Shown here in pieces: positions 1 to 6,942 of a DNA stretch of 12,817 nucleotides. Source of the stretch: Labilithrix sp. (lineage in GTDB: Bacteria; Myxococcota; Polyangia; Polyangiales; Polyangiaceae); NCBI GenBank assembly GCA_028287035.1, contig JAQBQL010000157.1, forward strand, positions 1 through 12,817. Reading direction: 5' to 3'. Numbering within the stretch: the stretch's first letter is position 1; every line of letters begins with the position of its first letter. The notes beneath the pieces were generated by a model. The model saw only the letters and a list, made by a program, of their open reading frames with translations, ran no database searches and was not told where the DNA came from. A program made the position numbers and the translations under genes.

Positions 1-143
1 GCCGCGACGGGCGGCGGCGCCGGAGCCTGCGCCTCGGGCGGGGGATCGCCGCCGCAGGCCGGCGCGGCGATCGTGGCGATCGTGGCCATCGTGAACAGCG
101 GAAGCAGCGCGAGAACGGATCCGAGGATGCCCTTCGTCTTCAT
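1..143 (-). CDS. Short lipoprotein, N-terminal part only (runs off left edge)
   Basis: An open frame on the minus strand begins at ATG 141-143 and stays open to the window edge, giving 47 codons. The N-terminus has two lysines, then a hydrophobic stretch rich in L, A, T and I, then A-P-A-C followed by G-G-D and a proline/alanine-rich run. This is the layout of a lipoprotein signal peptide with a linker after the lipidated cysteine (about Cys34). The -2 proline makes the lipobox unorthodox. The start lies 40 nt after the stop of the SUMF1-domain gene on the same strand, so the two may be co-transcribed, although TACGAC ending 7 nt before the ATG could be a promoter of its own. The mature domain lies outside the window, so no function can be given. 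Confidence 0.6.
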   Translation of the reverse strand, partial: MKTKGILGSVLALLPLFTMATIATIAAPACGGDPPPEAQAPAPPPVA

Positions 144-183
144 GGGGGCGGTCGTACCCCGGCCGGAGGGCCCCCACAAGCGG

Positions 184-1107
184 CTACCGAGCGGCCGCCG
201 CGGGCTCGGCGCAGCAACGGAAGCCCGTCGAGTAGTCGTGATACTCGAAGCCGTGCGCGATGGTGCGGTAGGCGCAGCCGTCGCCGTGCTGCGCCGTGTC
301 GAGCCAGTAGCCGCCCTGGAACGTGCCATTCGGGTCGGCCGTCCACTCGTGGAGATTGCCGACCATGTCGTGAACGCCCTGGTCGCTCACGCACCCGGGA
401 AAGGCGCCGGTCTTCGCGAGCCCGCCCTCGAGCTGGTTGTTGCGCGGATCGTTGAGCTCGAGGAGCCCCCAGCCGCGGCTCATCGTGGCGGCGTGGAAGG
501 CGAGCATCGGCGCAGCGCCGGTGTCGTGACACGCGCCGGCGATGCGCGTCGGCCCGTACGGGTAGGCGTAGCCCTCGCTACCGCCGCACGCGGCGCGCCA
601 CTCGACGGGCTGACAGAGGCGTTTGCCCGCGGCCCGGCACGCGCCGTCGGCCTGCTTCGCGCTGATGTATCCCTGGGGAACGACGCCCGCCACGCTGCGT
701 GCAAGATACACGCTTCCTTCGGCCAGCAAATCGTACGGCGAATGTGGCTTCGTGGTCCCGTCGGCCTGGCGCTCGACGATCGTCCCCTCGTACCGGTCGA
801 TGCAGTAGCGCCCGCCGATGACCGCCATCTCCGCCGGGCACGTGGCGCCGGCCTTCACGGCGGGGAGGCTACCCTCGTCGACGGCATGCAGCCGGGGCGG
901 CGCATACGCGGCGATCGCCGCCTCGAGCGACCCGACGGCCGGGGGCGTCACCTTGCGCGCGCGCCCGGCGAACATCGGCTCGAGCGCGTGCAGCGCCGCC
1001 GCGACCTGCGCGCGGCACGACGCCGGCACGCTCTCCGGCGGGGCGGCCAGCGCCGCTCCCGCGAGCGTCACGACGACCCCGCCCGCCACCCATCCGCCGC
1101 GCCGCAT
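184..1107 (-). CDS. Secreted SUMF1/FGE-fold (formylglycine-generating-enzyme-like) protein, probably not a true FGE
   Basis: This is a 307-residue protein. Residues 1-22 form a signal peptide (two arginines, a hydrophobic core, then ALAAP). Residues 23-88 are a helical lead-in. From about residue 90 the FGE-sulfatase fold is recognisable: CPAEMAVIGGRYCIDRYEGT, then ISAKQADGACRAAGKRLC, YPYG, GVHDMVGNLHEW (244-255) and STGFRCC at the end. In true FGEs the catalytic pair is C-x4-C just before an RYR motif. Here the equivalent stretch reads GGYWLDTAQHGDGCAYRT, so the first cysteine is Asp270 and only Cys278 remains. I therefore infer a non-FGE member of the family, possibly structural or a different enzyme. 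Many remaining cysteines suggest disulfides in an exported protein. It follows recQ by 24 nt with no clear Shine-Dalgarno at usable spacing; AGGGG abuts the ATG. TAGCCA 6 nt before the ATG might be a separate promoter. Confidence 0.85.
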   Translation of the reverse strand: MRRGGWVAGGVVVTLAGAALAAPPESVPASCRAQVAAALHALEPMFAGRARKVTPPAVGSLEAAIAAYAPPRLHAVDEGSLPAVKAGATCPAEMAVIGGRYCIDRYEGTIVERQADGTTKPHSPYDLLAEGSVYLARSVAGVVPQGYISAKQADGACRAAGKRLCQPVEWRAACGGSEGYAYPYGPTRIAGACHDTGAAPMLAFHAATMSRGWGLLELNDPRNNQLEGGLAKTGAFPGCVSDQGVHDMVGNLHEWTADPNGTFQGGYWLDTAQHGDGCAYRTIAHGFEYHDYSTGFRCCAEPAAAAR

Positions 1108-1131
1108 CCCCTGTGGCTAGCACGCCGCGGC

Positions 1132-3132
1132 TCACGAAGCGCTCGCCGCCTCGCTCACGACGCGCAGGAACCCTTCGCCGTACTGCTCGGCGCGCGCCGG
1201 CCCCATGCCGTGGATCATGAGGAGCTGGTCGAGCGAACGCGGACGCACCGAGGCCATCTCGACGAGCGTGCGGTCGAGCGCCACGACGTAGGCCGGGACG
1301 CCGCGCGCCTTCGCGACCTCGGCCCGGTGCGCCCGCAGCCGCTCGAAGAGAGGCTGCAGCGACGCGTCGAGCGAGATCCCCTCGCGCGCGCTCCCGCCGC
1401 TGCTCGTCGAGCGCGACCTCGTGCGGCCCGCCCTCGGCTCGGCGGGCAACACGAGCCGGGCCGGCGCGACCTCCTTCATGACGTCCGCGCCCGCCTTCGT
1501 GAGGAAGGGCACCGGGTGCTCGTTCGTCGTGAGATCGATCCATCCCGCGGCGAGCAGCGCGCGCAGCAGGGCAACGATCCACGCCGGCGATCGGTCGGAC
1601 AGCAGCCCGAACGTCGAGAGGCCCGTGAACCCGAACTTCCGCGTCTTCTCGGAGTCGACGCCCTTCAGCATGTCCGCGATGGCGACGAGGCCCGCGCGCC
1701 GCTGCGCCCGCGCCACCGCGGCCAGGGCCTTCCGCACCACGAGCGTCGTCTCGGCACTGGCCTCGCTGTCCGGCGCGACCTCGCCGGCATCGATCGCGAG
1801 GCACACGTCGCAGTGCCCGCAGCCGCCGAGCGTCTCCTGCTCGTCGCCGAAGTAGCGCAGCACGAAGTCGTGGCGGCAGGTGCGTGCGTCGAGGTACCGG
1901 AGGAGCTCGCGGAAGAGCCCCCACGCCCGCGCTGCGAGCACGGGATCGGTGGGCGTCCCGTCGCCGCCGCCCTGCACGAGCCGCCTCCGGAGCGCGATGT
2001 CGGCGCCCGAGCAAAGGAGCAGCCCATGAGCCTGGTCGCCGTCGCGCCCCGCGCGGCCCACCTCCTGGTAGTAGGCCTCGATCGAGGACGGCGGCTGCAC
2101 GTGCACGACCGCCCGGATGTCGGGCCGGTCGATGCCCATCCCGAACGCATTCGTCGCGACCACCACCGAGACCTTGCGCGAGGCGAACCGGTCGGCCACC
2201 CGCGAGCGCGCGTCCCCCGCCATGCCCGCGTGGTACGCGGCCGCGCTCCACCCCTGCTTGCCGAGCATCTCCGCGTATTGCTCGGTGGTCTTCCGGGTCG
2301 CCGCGTAGACGATGGCCCCGCCCACCGGGAGCCGCGCGCTGCCCAGCGACGACGCGAGCGTCTCGAGCAGGCCTTCGCGCGCCTGCTTCGGCCCGTCGAC
2401 GTTGCGCGCGGCGAGGTGCAGGTTCGGCCGCGCGAAGCCGCGCAGCACCTCGCGGCACGGCGAGCCCTCGCGATCGAACCCGAGCCGCTCCTTGATCTCG
2501 CGGCGCACCTCGGGCGTCGCCGTCGCGGTGCACGCCAGGATGCGCGGCGGCGCCAGGCGCTCGAGCAGCGCGCCGATGCGCAGGTAGTCGGGCCGGAAGT
2601 CGTGTCCCCACTGCGCGATGCAGTGGGCCTCGTCGATGGCGACGAGCGCGATCCGGCAGCGGCCGAGGATGCGCACGAACACGTCCGAGGCGAGCCGCTC
2701 GGGCGCCACGTAGACGAGCTCGTAGTCGCCGCGCAGCATCGCCTGCTCGCGCTCGTCGCGCTGCTGACGGTCGAGCGTGGACGCGAGGTAGGTCGCGCGG
2801 ATCCCGCGCGCGGTCAGGCTCCGTACCTGATCCTCCATCAGCGCGACGAGCGGCGAGATCACGAGCGTCGTGCCCTCGAGCATGGCCGCGGGCAGCTGGT
2901 AGGTGAGCGACTTGCCCCCGCCGGTCGGCGCCACGACGAGCACGCGTCCGGGCCCGTCGAGCAGCGCCTCGATCGCCTCCTGCTGCCAGGGGCGGAACTC
3001 GGTGAGGCCGAACCGCGCGCGGAGGGTCTCGGTCGCTCGTTCGGCGGTGCTGCGGGACGCGTCGGCGGCGATCTCGAGCATCGGCGCGGAACTCATCGCA
3101 GGCGAGCTGGGTTCATACCATAGGAGAGCCAT
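1132..3132 (-). CDS. recQ: ATP-dependent DNA helicase RecQ
   Basis: This 666-residue 3'-5' superfamily 2 helicase acts in recombination and replication-fork repair. Motifs appear in order: Walker A APTGGGKS (68-75), DEAH (167-170) followed by CIAQWGHDFRPDY, TATATP (202-207), the AYHAGM block (299-304), VVATNAFGMGIDRPDIR (motif V) and YYQEVGRAGRDG (motif VI). Zinc ligands are visible as Cys419, Cys438, Cys441 and Cys444. An RQC winged-helix region follows (about 450-560), then a low-complexity RS/SG linker (570-583) and one HRDC domain (about 590-660). The protein is a little longer than E. coli RecQ (about 610), mainly from the N-terminus and this linker. ATG 3132 was chosen because GGAGG lies 9 nt upstream; Met13 and Met18 are alternatives. 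It is the first gene of a probable recQ-SUMF1-lipoprotein transcript. No RecQ-associated defence genes are adjacent. Confidence 0.97.
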   Translation of the reverse strand: MALLWYEPSSPAMSSAPMLEIAADASRSTAERATETLRARFGLTEFRPWQQEAIEALLDGPGRVLVVAPTGGGKSLTYQLPAAMLEGTTLVISPLVALMEDQVRSLTARGIRATYLASTLDRQQRDEREQAMLRGDYELVYVAPERLASDVFVRILGRCRIALVAIDEAHCIAQWGHDFRPDYLRIGALLERLAPPRILACTATATPEVRREIKERLGFDREGSPCREVLRGFARPNLHLAARNVDGPKQAREGLLETLASSLGSARLPVGGAIVYAATRKTTEQYAEMLGKQGWSAAAYHAGMAGDARSRVADRFASRKVSVVVATNAFGMGIDRPDIRAVVHVQPPSSIEAYYQEVGRAGRDGDQAHGLLLCSGADIALRRRLVQGGGDGTPTDPVLAARAWGLFRELLRYLDARTCRHDFVLRYFGDEQETLGGCGHCDVCLAIDAGEVAPDSEASAETTLVVRKALAAVARAQRRAGLVAIADMLKGVDSEKTRKFGFTGLSTFGLLSDRSPAWIVALLRALLAAGWIDLTTNEHPVPFLTKAGADVMKEVAPARLVLPAEPRAGRTRSRSTSSGGSAREGISLDASLQPLFERLRAHRAEVAKARGVPAYVVALDRTLVEMASVRPRSLDQLLMIHGMGPARAEQYGEGFLRVVSEAASAS

Positions 3133-3141
3133 GGGGACGTG

Positions 3142-3146
3142 CCTCC
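3142..3146 (-). promoter_or_regulatory. Shine-Dalgarno of recQ (GGAGG)
   Basis: GGAGG on the minus strand is 9 nt before ATG 3132. It supports this start over the downstream Met13 and Met18 codons. It is the best Shine-Dalgarno sequence of any gene in the window. Confidence 0.75.
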
Positions 3147-3245
3147 GCTCAGCACGCGCGGTGCCACGGCGCGCGAGCGCGACCGTTGCCTCGCATCAGC
3201 GCGAGATCCCGGCGGACCGCCGCCAGCTGCGCCGGAGCGGGAGGG

Positions 3246-3277
3246 TGGCCCGGCCGGCCCGGCGGGTGGCCGGGCCA
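3246..3277 (-). terminator. GC-rich hairpin downstream of the ABC-F gene
   Basis: TGGCCCGGCC (3246-3255) and GGCCGGGCCA (3268-3277) form a perfect 10-bp inverted repeat around a 12-nt loop. The hairpin starts 8 nt beyond the ABC-F stop codon on the minus strand and lies between that operon and recQ. No run of U follows it, so it may be a U-less terminator, a 3'-end RNA-stability element, or a stem used with Rho. Confidence 0.55.
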
Positions 3278-3285
3278 GGCCCGCT

Positions 3286-5238
3286 CTACCTGGCGCCGAG
3301 CGAGGCGAGCTCGGTCTCGAGCGACTCCCACTCCGCGAGCAGCGCCTCGATCTTCGGTCCGAGCGCGCGGTCCTCCGCCTCGAGCTTCTCGATCTCGGCC
3401 TTGGGCGTCTTCTCGTAGAAGCCTGCCTCGCAGAAGTGCGTCTGGATGGCCGCCTTGCGCGCCTCCGCGACCTCGATGGCGGCGACCACCTCGTCGCGCC
3501 GCTTCGGCAGCTGCTTCACGCGGTTGGCGTTCTTCTTCTGCTCTTCCCAGGAGAGGGCGGTCTCGGTCTTCGCGGGCCCCGCGCCCTCCGCCGGGACGAC
3601 CTTCTCCTTCTTGGCCTTGAGGACGACCGCATCGGCGTCGAGGTGGTCGTCGCCGCAGCGCTCGAGGTACTCGTCGTACGTCCCGGGGAAATCGCGGAAG
3701 CCGCCCGGCGTCACCTCGAGGATGCGCGTGGCGAGCGACGAGACGAACGCGCGATCGTGCGACACGAACACGATCGTGCCTTCCTCGAACGACCGGAGCG
3801 CCTGCGAGAGCGCGTCGATCGACTCGAGGTCGAGGTGGTTGGTGGGCTCGTCGAGCACGAGCACGTTGGGCTTCTCGACCATGATGCGGCAGAACACGAG
3901 GCGCGCCGCCTCGCCGCCGGACAGGGCGCCCACCTTCTTCTGCACGTCGTCGCCGGAGAACAGCACGCGGCCGAGCGCGCCGCGCACGAAGCTCGTCTCG
4001 GCCTTCGGTACCGTGTTCCAGATGACGTCGAGCGGCGTCGCGTCGGGATCGATCAGCGTGTCGTGGTGGTCCTGCGCGAAGTACCCGACGCGCGTCTCGT
4101 GACCCCACTTCACGGTGCCCGCGTCGGGCGCGAGGTTGTCGGTCGCGATCTTCAGCAGCGTCGATTTGCCGAGCCCGTTGGGGCCGATGATCGCGACGCG
4201 CTCGCCGCGCCGCACCATCAGCGACACGCCCTGCAGGACCTGCTTGTCGCCGTACGCCTTCGAGACGCCGGACACCTCGAGCACGTCGCGCCCGCTCTTC
4301 CGCTCCGGCGTGAAGACGAACTGCGGGGCGCGCCGCGAGCTCGACTCGAGCTCCTCGACCTCGATCTTCTCGATCTGCTTGAGACGGCTCTGCGCCTGGC
4401 GGGCCTTGGTGGCCGAGGCCCCGAAGCGCGCCACCCACGCCTTCTTCTCGGCGATGGTCGCCTCGGCACGCTCGATCTCGGCCTCCTTGCGGGCCCGGAT
4501 CGCCTCCTTGTCGCGCGCGAAGGCCGTGTAGTTGCCGGTGTAGACGGTGATGGTGCCGTAGTCGACGTCGAGGATGTGCGTCGCGACGTTGTCGAGGAAG
4601 CGCTGGTCGTGGGAGATGACGACGGCGCAGCCCTGGTACCCCGCGAGGAACTTCTCGAGCCAGCGGATCGACAGGATGTCGAGGTGGTTCGTCGGCTCGT
4701 CGAGGAGCAGCACGTCGGGCCCGCCGAGGAGCACCTGCGCGAGGAGCACGCGCAGCTTGAAGCCGCCGGACAGCGTCGCGAGCGGCATGCGGTGGAGCGG
4801 CACCGGGATGCCGAGGCCCTCGAGGATGGCGCTCGCCCGCGCCTCCAGGGTGTACCCGTCGTGGCTCGCGATGCGGTCCTCGAGATCGACGATGCGCGCC
4901 GCGTCCGCGGGATCGCTCGAGCCGCGCGCCGCGAGCGTCCGCTGCTCGGCGAGGGCCTGCATCACGAGCTCGTCGCCGGCCATCGCCACGTCGAGGATCG
5001 CGTCCTCGTCGTTCATGAACCGGTCCTGGCGCAGCACGCCGACGCGCGCGCCCTTGTCGATGACCACCGTCCCATCGGAGGCCTCCTCGTCCCCGGCGAT
5101 GATCTCGAGGCACGTCGTCTTGCCCGAGCCGTTCGCGCCGACGAGGCCGTAGCGCGAGCCCTTCACGAGCTTGAGGGTCACGCCCTCGAAGAGCGTGCGG
5201 GCGCCGTACGACTTGCCGAGTGCGGAGATGGTGATCAT
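3286..5238 (-). CDS. ABC-F family ATPase, YbiT-like body with Uup-type C-terminal domain
   Basis: This 650-residue protein has two ABC cassettes and no membrane segments. ABC-F proteins bind the ribosomal E site and act on stalled or initiating ribosomes. Cassette 1 has Walker A GANGSGKT (34-41), signature LSGGF (156-160), Walker B LLLDEPTNHLD with Glu181, and switch His210. A charged linker (about 240-310, the P-site tRNA-interaction region) follows. Cassette 2 has GPNGLGKS (352-359), LSGGE (439-443), DEPTNHLD with Glu464, and SHD at His494. RYGLVGANGSGK, VGVLRQDRF and FVSSLATRILEVTP match E. coli YbiT from memory. Residues about 535-650 add a lysine-rich linker and a coiled coil (LSWEEQKKN, then GFYEK), which resembles the ABC_tran_CTD of Uup. 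ATG 5238 was chosen because the cassette begins at MITISALGKSYG and the codon overlaps the yaeQ stop as ATGA. The frame stays open for 102 codons upstream, but those are antisense-like shadow of yaeQ. Confidence 0.95.
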   Translation of the reverse strand: MITISALGKSYGARTLFEGVTLKLVKGSRYGLVGANGSGKTTCLEIIAGDEEASDGTVVIDKGARVGVLRQDRFMNDEDAILDVAMAGDELVMQALAEQRTLAARGSSDPADAARIVDLEDRIASHDGYTLEARASAILEGLGIPVPLHRMPLATLSGGFKLRVLLAQVLLGGPDVLLLDEPTNHLDILSIRWLEKFLAGYQGCAVVISHDQRFLDNVATHILDVDYGTITVYTGNYTAFARDKEAIRARKEAEIERAEATIAEKKAWVARFGASATKARQAQSRLKQIEKIEVEELESSSRRAPQFVFTPERKSGRDVLEVSGVSKAYGDKQVLQGVSLMVRRGERVAIIGPNGLGKSTLLKIATDNLAPDAGTVKWGHETRVGYFAQDHHDTLIDPDATPLDVIWNTVPKAETSFVRGALGRVLFSGDDVQKKVGALSGGEAARLVFCRIMVEKPNVLVLDEPTNHLDLESIDALSQALRSFEEGTIVFVSHDRAFVSSLATRILEVTPGGFRDFPGTYDEYLERCGDDHLDADAVVLKAKKEKVVPAEGAGPAKTETALSWEEQKKNANRVKQLPKRRDEVVAAIEVAEARKAAIQTHFCEAGFYEKTPKAEIEKLEAEDRALGPKIEALLAEWESLETELASLGAR

Positions 5239-5786
5239 GGCGTGGCGAGGAGCGATTCCGGGGGAAGGGGAGTCTCGAACGTGCTGCCGTCGATGGCGAC
5301 GTAGAGCTGCCCGTCGTTGCGCGTGACCTCGAGCGAGGTGTTGCGCTCCATCTTCGCGATGATCGCGTCGAGGAACGCCGGCGGGAAGCGGTAGACCTCG
5401 ATCGCGTCCAGCTTGTGGATCGCCTTCGTGCTCGCCTCCTTGCGGAGCTGCGCGAGCTCGGCGTGCGTGAAGATGGTCACCTTGCGGGCCGCCTTCGAGG
5501 CCTTGTGCAGGCGCTCCGCCGACGGCGCGCCGATGTCGATCCACGCGAGGAGGACGCCGGTCGGGTCCTTCACCGCGATCGGCGCCTCGTCCGTGTCCGA
5601 CAGGCCGCCCTTGCTGAACGCGATGCCCTCCTCGTACGAGAGGCAGTACGCGAGCGTGCGCGTCAGCATGTAGCGCATCGACTCCGACGGATGCTGCGCG
5701 ACGCGGAGGTCGAGCGACTCGTACACGCCGCGGTCGACGTCGGAGAGCGCCACCTCGACGTGGTGCATGGTGGCGCCGCTCGCCAT
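5235..5786 (-). CDS. yaeQ: YaeQ family protein
   Basis: This 183-residue protein is close to E. coli YaeQ (181 residues) in length and aligns over its whole length from memory. Matching points are the N-terminal ATMHHVEVALSDVDRG, RVAQHPSES (28-36), the LAY..YEEGIAFSKGGLSDTDEAP block, and AWIDIG (81-86) where E. coli has WIELG, followed by ERLHKASKAARKVTIFTH. YaeQ proteins are known to have a PD-(D/E)XK-nuclease-like fold without a proven biochemical activity. Asp84 and the lysines near residues 95-98 are the plausible remnants of that site. The ATG overlaps the upstream stop (TGATG), and its own stop overlaps the ABC-F start (ATGA), so translation is probably coupled along the operon. No Shine-Dalgarno is seen. 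The N-terminal alignment favours Met1 over Met7. Confidence 0.92.
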   Translation of the reverse strand: MASGATMHHVEVALSDVDRGVYESLDLRVAQHPSESMRYMLTRTLAYCLSYEEGIAFSKGGLSDTDEAPIAVKDPTGVLLAWIDIGAPSAERLHKASKAARKVTIFTHAELAQLRKEASTKAIHKLDAIEVYRFPPAFLDAIIAKMERNTSLEVTRNDGQLYVAIDGSTFETPLPPESLLATP

Positions 5787-6835
5787 CAGGTCTGCTTGCC
5801 CAGGCCGCCGTAGAACTCGGCGGCGAGCTTCTCGAAGAAGCCGCGGGCGACCGGGCTCTCGAGGAGGCGCTTCAGGTGCGGCCAGGCGAGGGTCGCCCAG
5901 GCGTCGAGGTCGGGCTCACCCTGGGCGCCCGCTGCGGCGAGCCACTGCCCGACGGTGCGGTCGCCCTGCTCGGCGAGGAACGTCTCGAGCGCCGCGCGCA
6001 GCTTCTGGCGCGGCTCCTCGCGGCGCAGCGTCTCGAGGGCGATGTGCTCCGCGGCAGTCTCCGCGCCGGCAGCGGCCTTTTCGTCGACGCCCACGAGGAG
6101 CTCCTTCATCGACTGCGCGTAGAGGAAGGACACCACGCTTTTCCTCAGGGCGATGAACTTCGGGTCGTCACCCTTCTTCATGAAGAGGTCGGCGAGCTTG
6201 CCGCTGGCCTTGCGGGAGAAGGCCTGGAGAAACTTCCGGATCTCGGGCTCGAGGCGCTTGTCGAACTCGCTTCGCATCGCGCCCATCGACTTCAGGATGG
6301 CGCCGCCGCCGATCGGCATGCGCTTCACGAGGGCGGGCAGCCCCCAGTCGGCGAAGAACGGATTGGCCGTCTCGTTGAACTCGACGAGGCCGTCGTAGAG
6401 GATGTCGCGCACGAGGTCCTCGATGGCCTCCTGCTCGAGGACGTTCCGGACGAGGTGCTCGGGCACGAGGTCGCTCCGCTCGAGGAGCTCGTCGATGGCG
6501 AGCCGCGCCTTCGCCGGGACGTAGTCGCCGAGGCGCGAGGCATCGGCCCGGAGGGCGGCCAGCACCCGGCGGTGGATGTCGCGCGCGACGGGCGCGAACA
6601 CCGCCTTGACGCTCTCCGCGGTGAGCGCGTGCACGACCCCCTCGGTGAGCGCGACCGGGTCGACGACGTCCCGCACGGGCAGCCCGAGGAACCAGGCGTA
6701 GCCCTGCCGGAACGACGCGAGCCAGTCCTGGCGCGCCGTCTCGGAGACGAGCCGCGCCTCGAAGAAGGCAACGTGCTCGCGCTGGAGCGCGGCCAGGATC
6801 TCGGGGGAGAGCGAGGAAAGAACGCTGTCGGTCAT
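5786..6835 (-). CDS. Unrecognised cytoplasmic, mostly helical protein
   Basis: This is a 349-residue protein that I cannot assign to a family. It has no signal peptide and no clear membrane segment, and it appears almost wholly alpha-helical with many charged amphipathic stretches. Recognisable landmarks are FRQGYAWFLGLPVRDVVDP near residue 50, a VLEQEAIEDLVRDIL acidic helix, a less polar central patch (ALVKRMPIGGGAILKSMGAM) and a W-P-rich C-terminus ending EFYGGLGKQT. There is no obvious nucleotide-binding, metal or catalytic motif. It is the first gene of the YaeQ/ABC-F operon, and its TGA overlaps the yaeQ ATG by one base, which points to matched production with those two proteins. The ATG at 6835 is preferred over an in-frame GTG at 6865; neither has a convincing Shine-Dalgarno. 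TATCCG, 21 nt before the ATG, may be a -10 element. Confidence 0.82.
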   Translation of the reverse strand: MTDSVLSSLSPEILAALQREHVAFFEARLVSETARQDWLASFRQGYAWFLGLPVRDVVDPVALTEGVVHALTAESVKAVFAPVARDIHRRVLAALRADASRLGDYVPAKARLAIDELLERSDLVPEHLVRNVLEQEAIEDLVRDILYDGLVEFNETANPFFADWGLPALVKRMPIGGGAILKSMGAMRSEFDKRLEPEIRKFLQAFSRKASGKLADLFMKKGDDPKFIALRKSVVSFLYAQSMKELLVGVDEKAAAGAETAAEHIALETLRREEPRQKLRAALETFLAEQGDRTVGQWLAAAGAQGEPDLDAWATLAWPHLKRLLESPVARGFFEKLAAEFYGGLGKQT

Positions 6836-6930
6836 CGTGCCCACATCCAGCGCACCGGATAGCACGACAGCCGCGGCGTTGCCCGGAGAGGCGCGCGCGG
6901 CCTCCGCGAAACCGGGAGCTCGCCCGGGGC

Positions 6931-6937
6931 GTAGAGT
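6931..6937 (+). promoter_or_regulatory. GTAGAGT element before msrA (putative -10)
   Basis: GTAGAGT ends 5 nt before ATG 6943. The same heptamer precedes the QOR gene, and GTAGGAT precedes the VAT-1-like gene. If it is a sigma-70-type -10 (TANNNT), transcription would start at or within a base or two of the ATG, giving a leaderless mRNA. No TTGACA-like -35 is obvious 16-18 nt upstream. Confidence 0.45.
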
Positions 6938-6942
6938 GAGGC

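Noticed and set aside
73..3123. Very long plus-strand open frame (1016 codons) opposite recQ and the SUMF1 gene
   Set aside because: The translation is Arg/Ala/Gly/Pro-rich low-complexity sequence with no domain. It is a by-product of high third-position GC in the true minus-strand genes.
1132..3132. RecQ as part of a defence island
   Set aside because: It has the complete standard helicase-zinc-RQC-HRDC architecture, and its neighbours include no nuclease, ATPase or effector typical of such systems.
3139..5304. Plus-strand open frame of 721 codons opposite the ABC-F gene
   Set aside because: It is rich in R, E, L, V and D with no recognisable motif, and lies exactly antisense to a clear two-cassette ATPase.
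5239..5544. N-terminal extension of the ABC-F protein by 102 residues
   Set aside because: It overlaps yaeQ on the same strand in another frame and has no similarity to ABC-F proteins. The ATGA junction gives a natural start at 5238.
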